Shown here in pieces: positions 31,187 to 41,430 of a stretch of 64,000 nt of DNA. Position 1 is the first letter of the stretch, and every line of letters starts with the position of its first letter. The notes under the pieces were generated by a model. The model was not told the DNA's origin, made no database searches, and saw only the letters and a program-made list of their open reading frames with translations. This DNA is from Melitaea cinxia (lineage: Eukaryota > Arthropoda > Insecta > Lepidoptera > Nymphalidae). A program made the translations under genes and the position numbers. The DNA is taken from positions 14,502,549-14,566,548 of the forward strand of contig NC_059409.1 of NCBI RefSeq assembly GCF_905220565.1, written 5' to 3'.

Positions 31187-34138
31187 CTACTGGAGGTTGG
31201 CCGTCAGCTCAGCGAATTTTTCGCGGTCTCGTGCCAAGCGAAACAGCTCTTCCACGCTGGCGATCTTCATCCATTCGCGGATGTTGCGCAACCAGGACTT
31301 TTTTCTTCTTCCAACGCGTCGCTTGCCCTCTACTTTGCCCATCATTATAATTTGGAGCAGCTGGTATCGCTCGTGTCTCAAGACGTGGCCCAAATACTCG
31401 GCTTTTCTCTTCTTGACGGTTTGCAGTAACATCCGGCTAGTGGCGACGCGCTGGAGTACTCTCACATTCGAAACTTTCTGTGTCCAGCCAATACGGAGCA
31501 TCCTGCGGTAACACCACATCTCAAAAGCTTCTAGGCGCTTCTGGGTGTCAGCTCGCAAGGTCCATGCCTCGCAACCGTATAACACTACTGGCCAGACATA
31601 GCAGTGGAGTATTCTTAGTCTGAGCTTTATGGATAGTTTGCGGCTGCACAAAACCTTCTCCATCCTTTTAAGGCTTGCTCGGGCAATTTCAATCCGGGTC
31701 TGAATTTCTTGCCCACAGTCCCATTCTTCATTTACCCAAGCACCAAGGTATTTGTACATACGCACCCGCTCTAGGTATTTACCTTCTACTTGAATTTTCG
31801 GCTCTAAACCCTTATCGCCCGACACCACCAGAAACTTGGTCTTGCTAATATTCATGCTCAACCCCGCCTTCACACTGCACTCGTTAACTCTGTTCACCAA
31901 TGTCTGTAAGTCGTTTTCTGAAGAGGCGATAAGCACGGTATCATTGGCGTATCGTAGGTTATTCACGACTTGACCGTTAATCTTGACGCCCACTTCCAAC
32001 CCTTCCAGAGCTTCAGACATTACAGCTTCCGAGTATATGTTAAAAAGCAGGGGAGACAATATACACCCTTGACGGACACCACGGCAAATTTCAACCTGAT
32101 CGGTCTCCGAATGCTCAACTCTCACAGCCGCTCTTTGGTTCCAATACAAGTTCTTAATAACCCGTAAGTCCTTGCCATCCAGACCTATATCCCTCAAACG
32201 TTCCATGAGTATATCATGTCTTACGCGATCGAACGCCTTCTCATAATCAATGAAGCACAAGATAACATTGGTCTGCATGTCTTTGCATTTTTGTACTAGA
32301 ACATTCAAGGCAAAGAGCGCCTCTCTAGTTCCCATGCCGGGTCTGAAACCAAATTGACACTCCCCAAGTTGTTCATCGCATCGAGGTCTTATCCTGTTTT
32401 GGATGATCGCCAGGAATATTTTAAGTACGTGGCTCATTAAGCTTATTGTGCGGTATTCTTCACATTTCTTTGCTTTTGCCTTTTTTGGTATAGTTATAAA
32501 TGTGGATTTTAGCCAATCATCGGGTAAAGAGCCCGAGTTATACACCTGGTTGAAAAAGTTGGTTAGGGCGTTTAAGTGTTCTTCTTCCAACAGTTTGAGA
32601 ATTTCTACTGGTATACCGTCAGGGCCCAAAGCTTTACCAGTTTTAGCAGATCTAAGTACTTGTTTCACCTCTGTTGTTAAAATTGGTGGTCCAGTGTCAT
32701 CCGTGACGAAAACATTCGCGGAGCTCCTAGAAGCATCCTCAAACATTTTGACTATGTAGTCACTCCATAACTTTTTCTTGCTTTCCAGGTCATGAAGAAC
32801 ATTGCCCCGATCATCACATAGTATATTCAAATTGTGATTCCTATTAAGCCCCGCAAGTGTTTTGATCTCCTTGTGAAGGTTAAATCCGTCATGTAACTTT
32901 AAAAGGCCTTCGATACGTTCGCATTTGGTCTCATAGAACTTATCTCGAGCAGATCGAATTTTTCTAGCAATGAGCCTATCCAATTCGTCGTACCTCTTTG
33001 GGTCTGCGGTTTTATATGTTCGGCGTTCATCCATCAACTTCAGGATCTCCTCAGTCATCCATTGCTGTTTCTTGACCAGATGTTCAGGCTGTAGATAAGT
33101 CCGACAAATATTGCTGACCGCATCCTTGAGTGTTGACCACGCTGTCAAAGATGTTAATGGGCAGGTCAAGTGCTCATTAGCCCATTCGTTTATAGCGTTT
33201 GAAACTCTTGCTTTAACTATGGGTTCTTTCAACATATTTAAATCTGTGCGGAAATTTTGTTTTTGCTGAGCCAATTTTTTAAATTTACAGTGTAATGTTG
33301 CTACGACAGGATTATGATCAGACTTTATATCTGCTCCCGGATATGTAACACAGTTCTTGATTGAATTTCGGAATCTTTTGTTAACCAATACAAAGTCTAT
33401 TTGATTACGAACTATGTTGTTAGCTGTATGTTGTGGTGAGGTCCAAGTGTACAAACGACGAGGGTGAAGCTTAAAGAGGGTATTTGCTAGCATAAATCCT
33501 TTCTCTTGGCAGAACTCTATTAAGGTATCACCTCTTTCGTTTCTGGTTCCTAATCCGTAAGCTCCTGTCACCCCTGGCACAGACATGGAACCAACCTTAG
33601 CATTGAAGTCACCCATTATTATATTTAAATCGTGTTTTTTGGTATATTGCAAGAGACTTTCAATTTGAGCATAGAACTCCTCAATTTCGATCAAAGGTTT
33701 ATCCGCCGTAGGAGCGTATATTTGAATTATATTTAAGTTTGCTGGCACTGCAGTTATTTGAATGAGCATTGCGCGATTTGACAAGGGCACAAAATTCGTC
33801 ACTGATTTAGATATCTCCTTGCTCATAAGGATCCCCACCCCATGATGGTCAAATGACTGGTCGCTGCCAGAGTAGTAAAGGATTTTTCCTTCAGCAGTTA
33901 CATATTTGTTTTGTCCAGTCCATTTTGTTTCGCTTAAGCCAACAATGTCAAGTTTAAGGCGCTCCATCTCCTGTATGATGTTAGAAAGTTTTCCGTGCTT
34001 CCTCATGCCTCTCACGTTCCAGGTTCCCACTCTAATCTTTCTCGTCTTCATAAGTTTCCCTCCGGAGATTCTTCGCACCCCTGTCCCATTAAAGGGACGC
34101 CGGAGACTCGGGGCCATACCTATTGTCGTACTATTCAT
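31187..34138 (-). CDS. LINE polyprotein: endonuclease plus reverse transcriptase
   Basis: A 983-residue frame with no internal stop. N-terminal apurinic-type endonuclease: GTWNVRGM (Asn41), SETKW (Glu70), GDFNAKVG (Asp177, Asn179), SDHNPVV (273-279). Reverse transcriptase: GPDGIPVEILK, FGFRPGMGTREA, motif A FIDYEKAFDRV (Asp631), motif B GVRQGCILSPLLFNIY, motif C RYANDTVLIA (730-733). The usual motif C is YADD or FADD; here the first Asp is Asn732 (codon AAT, one G-to-A change from GAT, at 31943-31945). That residue binds catalytic metal, so the enzyme should be inactive although the frame is whole. The C-terminal part holds LYGCEAWTLR and ends ELTANLQ. The ATG at 34138 follows the leader frame by about 140 bases. 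Forward-strand frames inside are shadows. Confidence 0.92.
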   Translation of the reverse strand: MNSTTIGMAPSLRRPFNGTGVRRISGGKLMKTRKIRVGTWNVRGMRKHGKLSNIIQEMERLKLDIVGLSETKWTGQNKYVTAEGKILYYSGSDQSFDHHGVGILMSKEISKSVTNFVPLSNRAMLIQITAVPANLNIIQIYAPTADKPLIEIEEFYAQIESLLQYTKKHDLNIIMGDFNAKVGSMSVPGVTGAYGLGTRNERGDTLIEFCQEKGFMLANTLFKLHPRRLYTWTSPQHTANNIVRNQIDFVLVNKRFRNSIKNCVTYPGADIKSDHNPVVATLHCKFKKLAQQKQNFRTDLNMLKEPIVKARVSNAINEWANEHLTCPLTSLTAWSTLKDAVSNICRTYLQPEHLVKKQQWMTEEILKLMDERRTYKTADPKRYDELDRLIARKIRSARDKFYETKCERIEGLLKLHDGFNLHKEIKTLAGLNRNHNLNILCDDRGNVLHDLESKKKLWSDYIVKMFEDASRSSANVFVTDDTGPPILTTEVKQVLRSAKTGKALGPDGIPVEILKLLEEEHLNALTNFFNQVYNSGSLPDDWLKSTFITIPKKAKAKKCEEYRTISLMSHVLKIFLAIIQNRIRPRCDEQLGECQFGFRPGMGTREALFALNVLVQKCKDMQTNVILCFIDYEKAFDRVRHDILMERLRDIGLDGKDLRVIKNLYWNQRAAVRVEHSETDQVEICRGVRQGCILSPLLFNIYSEAVMSEALEGLEVGVKINGQVVNNLRYANDTVLIASSENDLQTLVNRVNECSVKAGLSMNISKTKFLVVSGDKGLEPKIQVEGKYLERVRMYKYLGAWVNEEWDCGQEIQTRIEIARASLKRMEKVLCSRKLSIKLRLRILHCYVWPVVLYGCEAWTLRADTQKRLEAFEMWCYRRMLRIGWTQKVSNVRVLQRVATSRMLLQTVKKRKAEYLGHVLRHERYQLLQIIMMGKVEGKRRVGRRKKSWLRNIREWMKIASVEELFRLARDREKFAELTANLQ

Positions 34139-34280
34139 GAGAGCTGATCTACTAGGGATGTGGTAATGACGGTGGTATCCCGTTGCCTTCCGCCATTGCA
34201 GTTTCGTGATCGTCGCGCCATGCCTTGGCTGCGCTCACGAATGTTTGACTTGAGCCCTTTAAACTACTATAGTTTTGTCC

Positions 34281-34451
34281 TCAAGCCAATACTGAGATCG
34301 CTGCTACCCAACCCCAGGTCACAATAACTAGGTCTTTGTGACAGGACTCGCCTCTTCCGCTGTTTCCACCGTTGAGGTCTTCACCTGTAACCCTAGGCAA
34401 GGGGGCTGTGATATACCCCACAGCACTGGGTCCTCCCCTGAACTTAGCCAT
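34281..34451 (-). CDS. Possible small ORF1 in the LINE leader (56 residues)
   Basis: On the minus strand an ATG at 34451 opens 56 codons to TGA at 34281, starting MAKFRGGPSAVGYITAPLPR and ending WGWVAAISVLA. It lies wholly upstream of, and does not overlap, the main frame. Some RTE elements have a very short first ORF, so it could be a real protein, an upstream regulatory frame, or chance in a GC-rich leader. It is rich in Gly with a hydrophobic C-terminus; no known domain was recognised. Confidence 0.4.
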   Translation of the reverse strand: MAKFRGGPSAVGYITAPLPRVTGEDLNGGNSGRGESCHKDLVIVTWGWVAAISVLA

Positions 34452-34600
34452 CGACTTATCCCGGCTTACTGAGATACGTGATGCCCACCCCCGCGGCGTG
34501 GACGCGTCAGGGAAGAGTTGCTCAGGTGAACGCTAGAGAAGGTGACTCTAACATTCCAAGAGCCGGGTTAACGGACTTGTTTGTGCCCAAGCCCGAGAGC

Positions 34601-36147
34601 TTCCTTACGACATACATATTATACGAGTATTATATTTACTTTTTGTATATTTCGACAAAATAAACGATTTGTTTCCATAAGTAACGTGATATTACATACC
34701 CTTAAGCCTACATTTGAACATAGAACGTGTCAAGATTAATAATAATAAAGATATACTTTCGAATAATTTTGTTTGGTGGTGAGCTAAAAAAATCGACTTC
34801 TATTTACATAGAAGACTTCTATTTATATACCCATTATTCGGGACAACTCATTCTACTAAATAGCTCGTAAATGGAACTAAAAAAAGTTATGAAGTCTCCT
34901 CCTTTTCTAGAAGTCGTTTACAAACATAATTCTTTGATTGTAATCATAAATAAAATTAAATAACAATTTGTATTTTAGTTAAAATCAAGTAAATATTTAG
35001 TTTTAAAGGGCATCGCTTTTGTTGATCACACAACAGAGTATGACATCAGAGTCAACAGTTTTTATCAGTCCCACAGCTCGGGGACGTGATTGCTTCTGAT
35101 AAATCTGTTTTAATGGTATTGCCCATTAGGTTGCTAGTCTAAATTGTATTTTAACGATAATATAACACTTGTGTGTCGCGATGCCTAGAAGACTATATCC
35201 CTACAAACGTAATTTACCTTCGTCTGGTACATTTTTCTATTTGTATTGCTTGAAAAATTGGACATTAAAACAACGAATAGGCTATATTTGGTCATGAAAA
35301 TATATATATATGTATGAACGTTTTACGTAACTTATGGGTAGGTTGTTATCATTGTAAAGTAATTAATATTCAAAATATGTAATTGTAGTGCTCAAATGAG
35401 GAAGCGGAAAATAGTTAACTGTCGATTATTTTGATGAAATAATTGGATATCCTTTACTTTATACAATTTATATTTATTAGTTTATGCTTTATATCGTCCT
35501 TGATGAGACGCAAAAGACGGCTACCTAATGCAAGGTATATATTAAATTATAAATAGTATGTACACATACGTATTCAGTAAGATTACTATATTTCTAGTTG
35601 TAGTTAATCTTCAAAATTTTATGTAGATTGTAATCTGGACCGCTCTGATCTCTGACGTAACTTCTCTGTTCTAATAGTTCTTGACGAAACCATCCGTTCT
35701 ATTTTGTTAACATCGAAAGTATCAAAGAAACAAATTTTCCAGGTAGTTTTAACGTAAAATGACGTAAAATGTCCAAAAAGCCTACAAATACAAAAATATC
35801 ACAAAAGTCATTGTAGCAAAATCAAACAATAAATTTTAAAATTGCTACATAACAGGTAGGAAACTCAGGTAATGTACCCAGTGTTATTCAATAACCTTAT
35901 GGGCTTATTGTTTACATCACGCTAAGATATACGAGTTGTAAGTTTAGAACAAAAATTATAAGTATCTAAGTTTAGAACTAAAAGTATAAGGAAATGGTTG
36001 AACAATTCGCGTTTAGTTATATGTCGAGTGTTTTAAAAGAAAGAGGAAAAAAGATAGAAAAGTTTTTATTGGTCATTTAAAATATTCTTAAACCGTTTGT
36101 CAACTACATGCTAATGACAATAATACAAAATAAAAAATATATAATTA
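34601..36147. other. AT-rich stretch; repeat F scrap at 34785-34925
   Basis: AAAAAATCGACTTC and TCTCCTCCTTTTCTAGAAGTC at 34790-34915 (latter in part) are ends of a shrunken repeat F. The rest to 36147 shows no open frame with a domain. Confidence 0.4.
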
Positions 36148-36447
36148 CTAGCTGACTCGGCAAACGTTGTCTTGCCGCTAAACGCTATTTAAAAATAGGG
36201 GTTGGTGTTAGAAGGGTGAAAATTTAGGGTTGTATGTATTTTTCAACGCCAATACATAATAAAATAAAAAATATATGATTTATCTAAAAATTAAAAAAAA
36301 ATTTAGGGGTGTACTACCCTTAACATTTAAGGGGATGAAAAATAGATGTTGTTCGATTCTTAGACCTACCCAATATGCACACAAAATTTCATGAGAATCG
36401 GTCTAGCCGTTTCGGAGGAGTTTAACTACAAACACCGCGACACGAGA
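36148..36447 (-). mobile_element. H1 Helitron-like element, tandem copy 1 (300 bp)
   Basis: On the minus strand it starts TCTCGTGTCGCGGTG and ends with hairpin CGGCAA-gacaacgt-TTGCCG then AGTCAGCTAG. TC start, CTAG end and a 6-bp hairpin about 10 bases from the end are the Helitron signature. No replicase or helicase is encoded. Confidence 0.8.
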
Positions 36448-36460
36448 ATTTTATATATAA

Positions 36461-36762
36461 CTAGCTGACCCGGCAATCGTTGTCTTGCCGCTAAACGCTA
36501 TTAAAATAGGGGTTGATGGTAGAGGGTTGAAAATTTGGGGTTGTATGTATTTTTTAATGTTGTATCATAAAAAAATAGAAATTAAAAATTTTGTCTGAAA
36601 AATAAAAATAAAAAAATTTGGGGGTGGACTACCCCTAACATTCAGGGGGATGAAAAATAGATGTTGGCCGATTCTCACAGATACCGGATAAGCACAAAAA
36701 ATTTCATCAAAATCAGTCAAACCGTTTCGGAGGAGTATGGCAACGAAAACTGTGACACGAGA
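36461..36762 (-). mobile_element. H1 Helitron-like element, tandem copy 2 (302 bp)
   Basis: Same structure and orientation as the preceding copy, with only 13 AT bases between them. The two differ at many positions, so this is not a fresh duplication. Confidence 0.8.
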
Positions 36763-36776
36763 ATTTTATATATTAG

Positions 36777-37190
36777 ACTAGCGACCCGCCCCGGCTTCGC
36801 ACGTGTGCAATGCTGATACTAAATATACTACAGAATGTCTTTATTGATTGTGTAAAGCTAGCTTATAGCATGGTTATTAACATAATGACAACATTCAAAT
36901 ATGCGTCGTTAGATTACACGTTGTTACAGAATGCGTTAAAGAAATAAAGGTTCACTGCTCGTTCCCCGTAGGTGATAGCGTGATAATTTGTAGCGTATAT
37001 GTTGACCCGACTTCTTAATAATATTCGTGTCAAATTTGAAGTAAATCCATGCAGTACTTTTTGAGTTCATCCCAGACATACATACAGAAAAATAGACAAA
37101 ACAGACAAAAATTCTAAAAACTATATTTTTGGCTTCGGTATCGATTGTAGATCACACCCCGAGTATTCTTTTAAAAAAATATTCAATGTA
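36777..37190 (-). mobile_element. Helitron-like element of another family
   Basis: CTAGCGACCCGCCCCGGCTT at its left is, on the minus strand, a GC-rich 3' end with CTAG. The interior includes CAAATTTGAAGTAAATCCAT and ACATACATACAGAAAAATAG. The right limit is approximate. Confidence 0.5.
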
Positions 37191-39333
37191 CAGTTTTGAC
37201 TTTCCTACCATTTTCCCCCCTCTAAGTCCCCTTTACACATTTCTTAACATTTTAAACTTGTAGCCAATAGAGTAGTAGTTCTAACACCTAAAATAGTATT
37301 AATTCAATAAAATAACTGTAAACAATAAATTTCATTGAAGAAAAAATTTCCCCTCAGTATTACCAACAATAACGCGAGCGTAATCAATCTAAAGCAATTG
37401 TTTAAACGTTCAAGCGAATATTCATCGGGCACTAAAAACCGAAATAAACGTTGACATCATTAAATATAAAGAACCTGGGACGCAAATTACATTAGGTGCG
37501 CTATAAATACGGACACGAGACATCGTGCATCGGTCCGTAACCTTGCGCGCGAGTTTACCAAGTTAGGCGATAGATGGCGTTACGTGTCGTGAAAAAAGTT
37601 TCTACACTCCCCGAATTGCTTTCAGCTGACGACGTATCTAAAAATATAAATAAATAAATAAATGGTTTACCAATTTTTACGTTTTTGTTTGTTTTTCATT
37701 TAATAGCGCAAGAAGCGTTATCATACGTATTTATCATATTATCTGACGTATATCGTGTAAGTCGATAAAAGATTACATAACGATTTAATATAACATTAAT
37801 AGTTATGTTTTTGACTTCGTATAAGAACCCATGCTGTTCGAAAAAAAAACCTCGAAAATCTTAGGTATAGCTAACGCCATTATTTTAACGACTTACATAA
37901 TATTAACATAACATACTTTTTTGGACTCTAATATCAGGTGAGCTACACAGTTTAAGGATATGAGTTTCTAAGAACTATTTGTTAATGGTGTAATAATTTT
38001 ATCCACAATTAAATGTTACACACAAGCAACGAGCGCTTTTGATCAACAACTTCTTTTTATGTAATCAAGTATTCATAATTGTCTTGTGAATAATCAATTA
38101 ATCGGAAAACGTTAGGACGGCATAATTATCCTTATTAGCATCGGTTATAAAAATTCGAATAAATAAAAGTTGTACTTTATTAATCACATCATGGCGAGGA
38201 AGTAAAAAAGCAATTGAAGAGGCTCCTAAAATAATCTATCAACAAAAGGAACAACAAGATGGCGGCTGAGTGGCGCGTAGCGTTTCTGAAAGCGTCCGTC
38301 TACGGGATGTTTTTGTCTCACTCGTGTGATACTGCTACGTGTAAGTTGGTAAGGGACGAGTATAGTACCCCGTGGGGCCTCGTGTCAAGGTGACGTACCC
38401 TCGCCACGCACACACGAGCAATCGCTTTGCGCTCGCGCAGCGAGTTCGTCCCAATTTGCGAATCGTTTTCTTTTTTATTCTGTCCAGTGTAATAATTTAC
38501 ATGTCGTTTTAAGGAAAATATTATATTTTTGTAAATCGTCGTTCAAAATTTAGAAGTATTTTATCAAAATTACAAACTCAGTTTTATACGTTTATTTTAG
38601 TAACTTAAATACATTTATTTGTAATTGATCCTTTAATCAAAAATGTGCAATTTTATCAAATCTAAATCAGATTTGTTCTAATCGTAATCAAAAATACGAT
38701 TAACCTAGTAGACTAATAACTTAATCCTTAATAGTTACATATACGTTGCAAGTAGAAAAATCCATGTATTTATACAAGTCAATATTCGTGTATTTTATTT
38801 AAAACAAGCCGATTTGTTATCGGATTGCTATCGTTCTGGCAAATGGTTCTGTGGCTTGCGGTGAATGATAACGTTTATAATAATAGATTGTTGTAGTGTT
38901 ACGACTTACGATACATTGGGAAATAATGTCTGTTCGAACGTTACCATTCAATAAATGTTGTGTTTGATGATTATAATTTTAAATTCTCTTTACTACCTTA
39001 CCTTGGGGCTTACACAACTACGTTAGCAAGACTCGATAAAAAAAAGAAAAATTGGAAAATGTTGAGAATTTTATTTTTTAGATGAGTGCGCATAAATTAA
39101 TAACGTGAGAGAATTTTGGTAATTTTTAACCCCCATGAGATGTCGGGCGATTTTACTAGACCATCTCTCCCCTCTAATCTCACGTCAGATTTTTAAAAAT
39201 GCGTATGTGTTACGTAAATGAGTTTATCTGTGTTCGATTCCATTAGATTTATTAAAAAAAATAGACTTTTTTCTATTTAAGACTAGTATTTAAGAATTTA
39301 ATACATATATTATACATATATTATATACACATA
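37191..39333. other. Repeat-poor segment with GC-rich islands
   Basis: This is the longest part of the window without recognised repeats in its centre. Islands of higher GC lie at 37480-37640 and 38255-38480. No exon could be proven. See the separate entry for possible promoter features. Confidence 0.45.
37480..38480 (+). promoter_or_regulatory. Candidate host promoter / first-exon region (weak)
   Basis: A TATA-like CTATAAATAC sits at 37501-37510, followed by a GC-rich stretch (CCTTGCGCGCGAG). At 38259 an ATG in the context ACAAGATGGCGGCTG opens 44 codons to TGA at 38393. Within it, GTAAGT at 38341 and GTAAGG near 38351 look like splice donors. These parts fit a 5' gene end but equally an unrecognised repeat; no downstream exon was seen. 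Confidence 0.25.
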
Positions 39334-39359
39334 CACTACCGTCCAAAAGTTTGGAAGCA
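39334..39359 (+). repeat. Left terminal inverted repeat of Tc1-like element
   Basis: 26 bp starting CACTACCGTCC, identical in complement to 40879-40904. Similarity falls sharply further in. Confidence 0.95.
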
Positions 39360-39718
39360 CACCTGATTTCAAACAAAACAAAAGATTGCCGACTCCCTGC
39401 GGTAAATAATAGCAATAAAATAAAGTTTTATGACCTTTTGTGATTTTTTAACACAAAACAAAAGGACTACTAGTGCATATTCCTTGAGTTTTAACAAATT
39501 CCTGGATTTTGACGAAACACGTGTTTTATTACTTCATCCGCCGGGGACTTTCTTTCATGCATTGATGCGGTTTTATTGAAAATATTTTGTAGTTTATATC
39601 TTTTTTGGACCTTATTTAGTCACACTTGAGCATTAGAACGCGAAGGTTGTGATATTAACATCGTCTGTATTCAAAAGATTTCGACTACTTCCTTGACCGT
39701 CTTTTTTTTTTATTGAAA

Positions 39719-40753
39719 ATGGCAAAACGCAAGCAAATCACACTTGAACAGCGAAGCGCTATTTGTACTCTGCGTGAGGAAGGCTACAGTGAACGCCAAA
39801 TCGCAAAAAAACTCGGAATTTCTTGTAAAGGTGTCCACTACACCCTCGCTAGAAAAAAAGAAACTGGCAAAAATGAAGATAGAAAAAGGTCTGGTAGGCC
39901 CAAATCCACTACAAGTCAAGAGGATAACTTCATCAGAGTTCTTTCTAAACGGAATCGTCGCTTAACTGCACCACAAATTACCGCATCTCTGAATGAAACG
40001 CGAGGAACACCCGTGTCAATAACAACAGTTAAAAGACGACTACTGTCTGCGGGGCTAAGAGGTTGTGTTGCAGTTAAAAAACCAAAACTAACAATTCGGC
40101 ATAAGAAAAACAGACTAGAATGGGCAAAGGAACATAAAAACTGGACAATAAACCAATGGAAAAAAGTTCTTTGGAGTGACGAATCGAAGTTTCAGATTTT
40201 CGGGTCCAATAGACGTGTTTTTGTGCGCCGATCTAAAGGAGAGAGAGCTTCAGAAGCTTGTACAGTGCCTACTATCAAACATGGTGGTGGTAATGTCATG
40301 GTTTGGGGGTGTTTCGGCAACAATAAACCCGGAAGTCTTGTGAGGATAACCGAAAAACTAAACAAGGAACGCTATTTGAAAATTCTTAAGGATTTCGCCA
40401 TACCCGGTGGACTGAATCTTATTGGTCCTGGGTTCGTTTTTCAGCAAGATAACGACCCGAAACATTCGTCCAAACTGTGCCAGAACTTTTTAAGGAAGAA
40501 AAAAGATGTGAAAATCATGCAGTGGCCGTCTCAATCACCTGACCTTTCTCCCATTGAACTTGTTTGGGATGAACTAGATAGAAGGGTGAAAAATCAATCT
40601 CCTACGAGCTCAGAACATTTGTGGCAACTATTACAGAGCGAATGGAAGAAGTTAGATGAACAGTATTTTATGAAATTAATTAGTAGGATGCCTAGAATAT
40701 GCGAGAAGGTAATTAAAGAGAGGGGTGGACACTTCGATGAAGCTAAAATTTAA
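39719..40753 (+). CDS. Tc1-like transposase, DD35E, intact
   Basis: 344 residues from the ATG at 39719. The frame can be read six bases earlier from a TTG, but ATG is the plausible eukaryotic start. N-terminal helix-turn-helix region (residues 5-45, EEGYSERQIAKKLGIS), then a basic GRPR-like linker KRSGRPKS (56-63), a second helix-turn-helix (about 70-125), and the catalytic domain. The catalytic acids are Asp154 (LWSDESKF), Asp244 (FQQDNDPKHSS) and Glu280 (SPDLSPIELVW). I count 35 residues between the second and third, so DD35E rather than the usual DD34E of Tc1. GGGNVMVWGCF is conserved. Length is normal for the family and there is no stop or frameshift, so the enzyme may be active. It would bind the 26-bp ends and cut and paste into TA sites. 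Confidence 0.95.
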   Translation: MAKRKQITLEQRSAICTLREEGYSERQIAKKLGISCKGVHYTLARKKETGKNEDRKRSGRPKSTTSQEDNFIRVLSKRNRRLTAPQITASLNETRGTPVSITTVKRRLLSAGLRGCVAVKKPKLTIRHKKNRLEWAKEHKNWTINQWKKVLWSDESKFQIFGSNRRVFVRRSKGERASEACTVPTIKHGGGNVMVWGCFGNNKPGSLVRITEKLNKERYLKILKDFAIPGGLNLIGPGFVFQQDNDPKHSSKLCQNFLRKKKDVKIMQWPSQSPDLSPIELVWDELDRRVKNQSPTSSEHLWQLLQSEWKKLDEQYFMKLISRMPRICEKVIKERGGHFDEAKI

Positions 40754-40826
40754 TTTAATTTTTATATTACTTATTTAATTTCATTGTTGTAGAAGTGTGT
40801 TTTGTCTATTTTTTTAATTCTGTATC

Positions 40827-40832
40827 AATAAA
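40827..40832 (+). terminator. Polyadenylation signal of the transposase gene
   Basis: AATAAA lies 74 bases after the stop codon, inside the element. Confidence 0.6.
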
Positions 40833-40878
40833 AAAAATTTAAGATGGCTTACTTTTATTTTATTTGATTTTATCTTGT

Positions 40879-40904
40879 TGCTTCCAAACTTTTGGACGGT
40901 AGTG
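40879..40904 (-). repeat. Right terminal inverted repeat of Tc1-like element
   Basis: 26 bp ending TTTGGACGGTAGTG, the exact complement of the left end. Confidence 0.95.
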
Positions 40905-40989
40905 TATATTATATACACTAAAATATTTCAATAGGAAATATAAAACTAGTAAAAGAGTATTCACTCTAATTCAACCCACGGTTCGTGTA

Positions 40990-41430
40990 TGATCTCAAGA
41001 GTATATTAAGCAATAAATGTAAGCTTGGGTACATAGATATTTAAAGTAAATGATGTTATTATTTGAGAATTTTTATAGGTTTTTCTGAGTAAATGAAAAT
41101 CAATTTTTAGTTTTTGTTACGAAATAGCGCTAAAGTAAGTTTCGTAAACTTAAGCATAACTTGAAAGTAATATTTATGTTGGTGATGCACGATGTAAATA
41201 TAAGAACGCATCTATTTTGTTTGACGCTACATTGGTGCAACGGTCACAGCACTGGCTGTTGCGCTAGCGGTTTGGTTCGATCCCCGCACATGACAAACAT
41301 TTGATTTGGCCATACAGATGTTAGCCGTGGACTAGGAATTTGTGCTTGTGTATTGTGTTTCCGCACCGCTGATAGGTACAGGAGAAAATCCTACTGAGGT
41401 CGTTGGGTGTGAAGTGTTTATTAAACTATT
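40990..41430 (+). repeat. Duplicated locus B with tRNA-like SINE head
   Basis: CAATAAATGTAAGCTTGGG, GAAATAGCGCTAAAGTAAG and ATTTTGTTTGACGCTACATT match 23155-24745 in order but without the 1.2-kb insertions. GGTTCGATCCCCGCACATGA is a B-box followed by the SINE-B start; the rest of SINE-B is replaced by other sequence after about 41330. Confidence 0.65.

Larger units (their letters stand above)
31161..34600 (-). mobile_element. RTE-like LINE, near full length
   Basis: On the minus strand it has a GC-rich leader with a short open frame, one 983-codon endonuclease/RT frame, a 26-base 3' untranslated segment and a (GAA)n tail ending at 31161. The very short 3' region and simple-sequence tail fit the RTE group. 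The 5' limit, set where GC content falls near 34600, is approximate. TTCCTT occurs at both edges but is too short to call a duplication. The element is unlike the RTE fragments at 17, 18, 19, 25 and 29 kb, whose C-terminal codons differ, so at least two LINE lineages are present. Confidence 0.85.
39334..40904 (+). mobile_element. Complete Tc1-like DNA transposon (1,571 bp)
   Basis: The two ends are perfect inverted repeats of 26 bp, beginning CACTACCGTCCAAAAGTTTG at the left and ending with its complement at 40904. TA lies immediately outside each end (39332-39333 and 40905-40906), the target duplication of Tc1/mariner elements. It contains a single intact transposase frame and a polyadenylation signal, in an AT-rich (TATATA) target. 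Everything expected for autonomy is present. Confidence 0.95.

Noticed and set aside
31187..34166. Forward-strand open frames of 65-128 codons over the LINE
   Set aside because: They are antisense shadows of the 983-residue minus-strand frame.
31161..34600. A target-site duplication for the LINE (TTCCTT at both edges)
   Set aside because: Six bases in a region with CTTCTT repeats is too weak, and the 5' end is not fixed.
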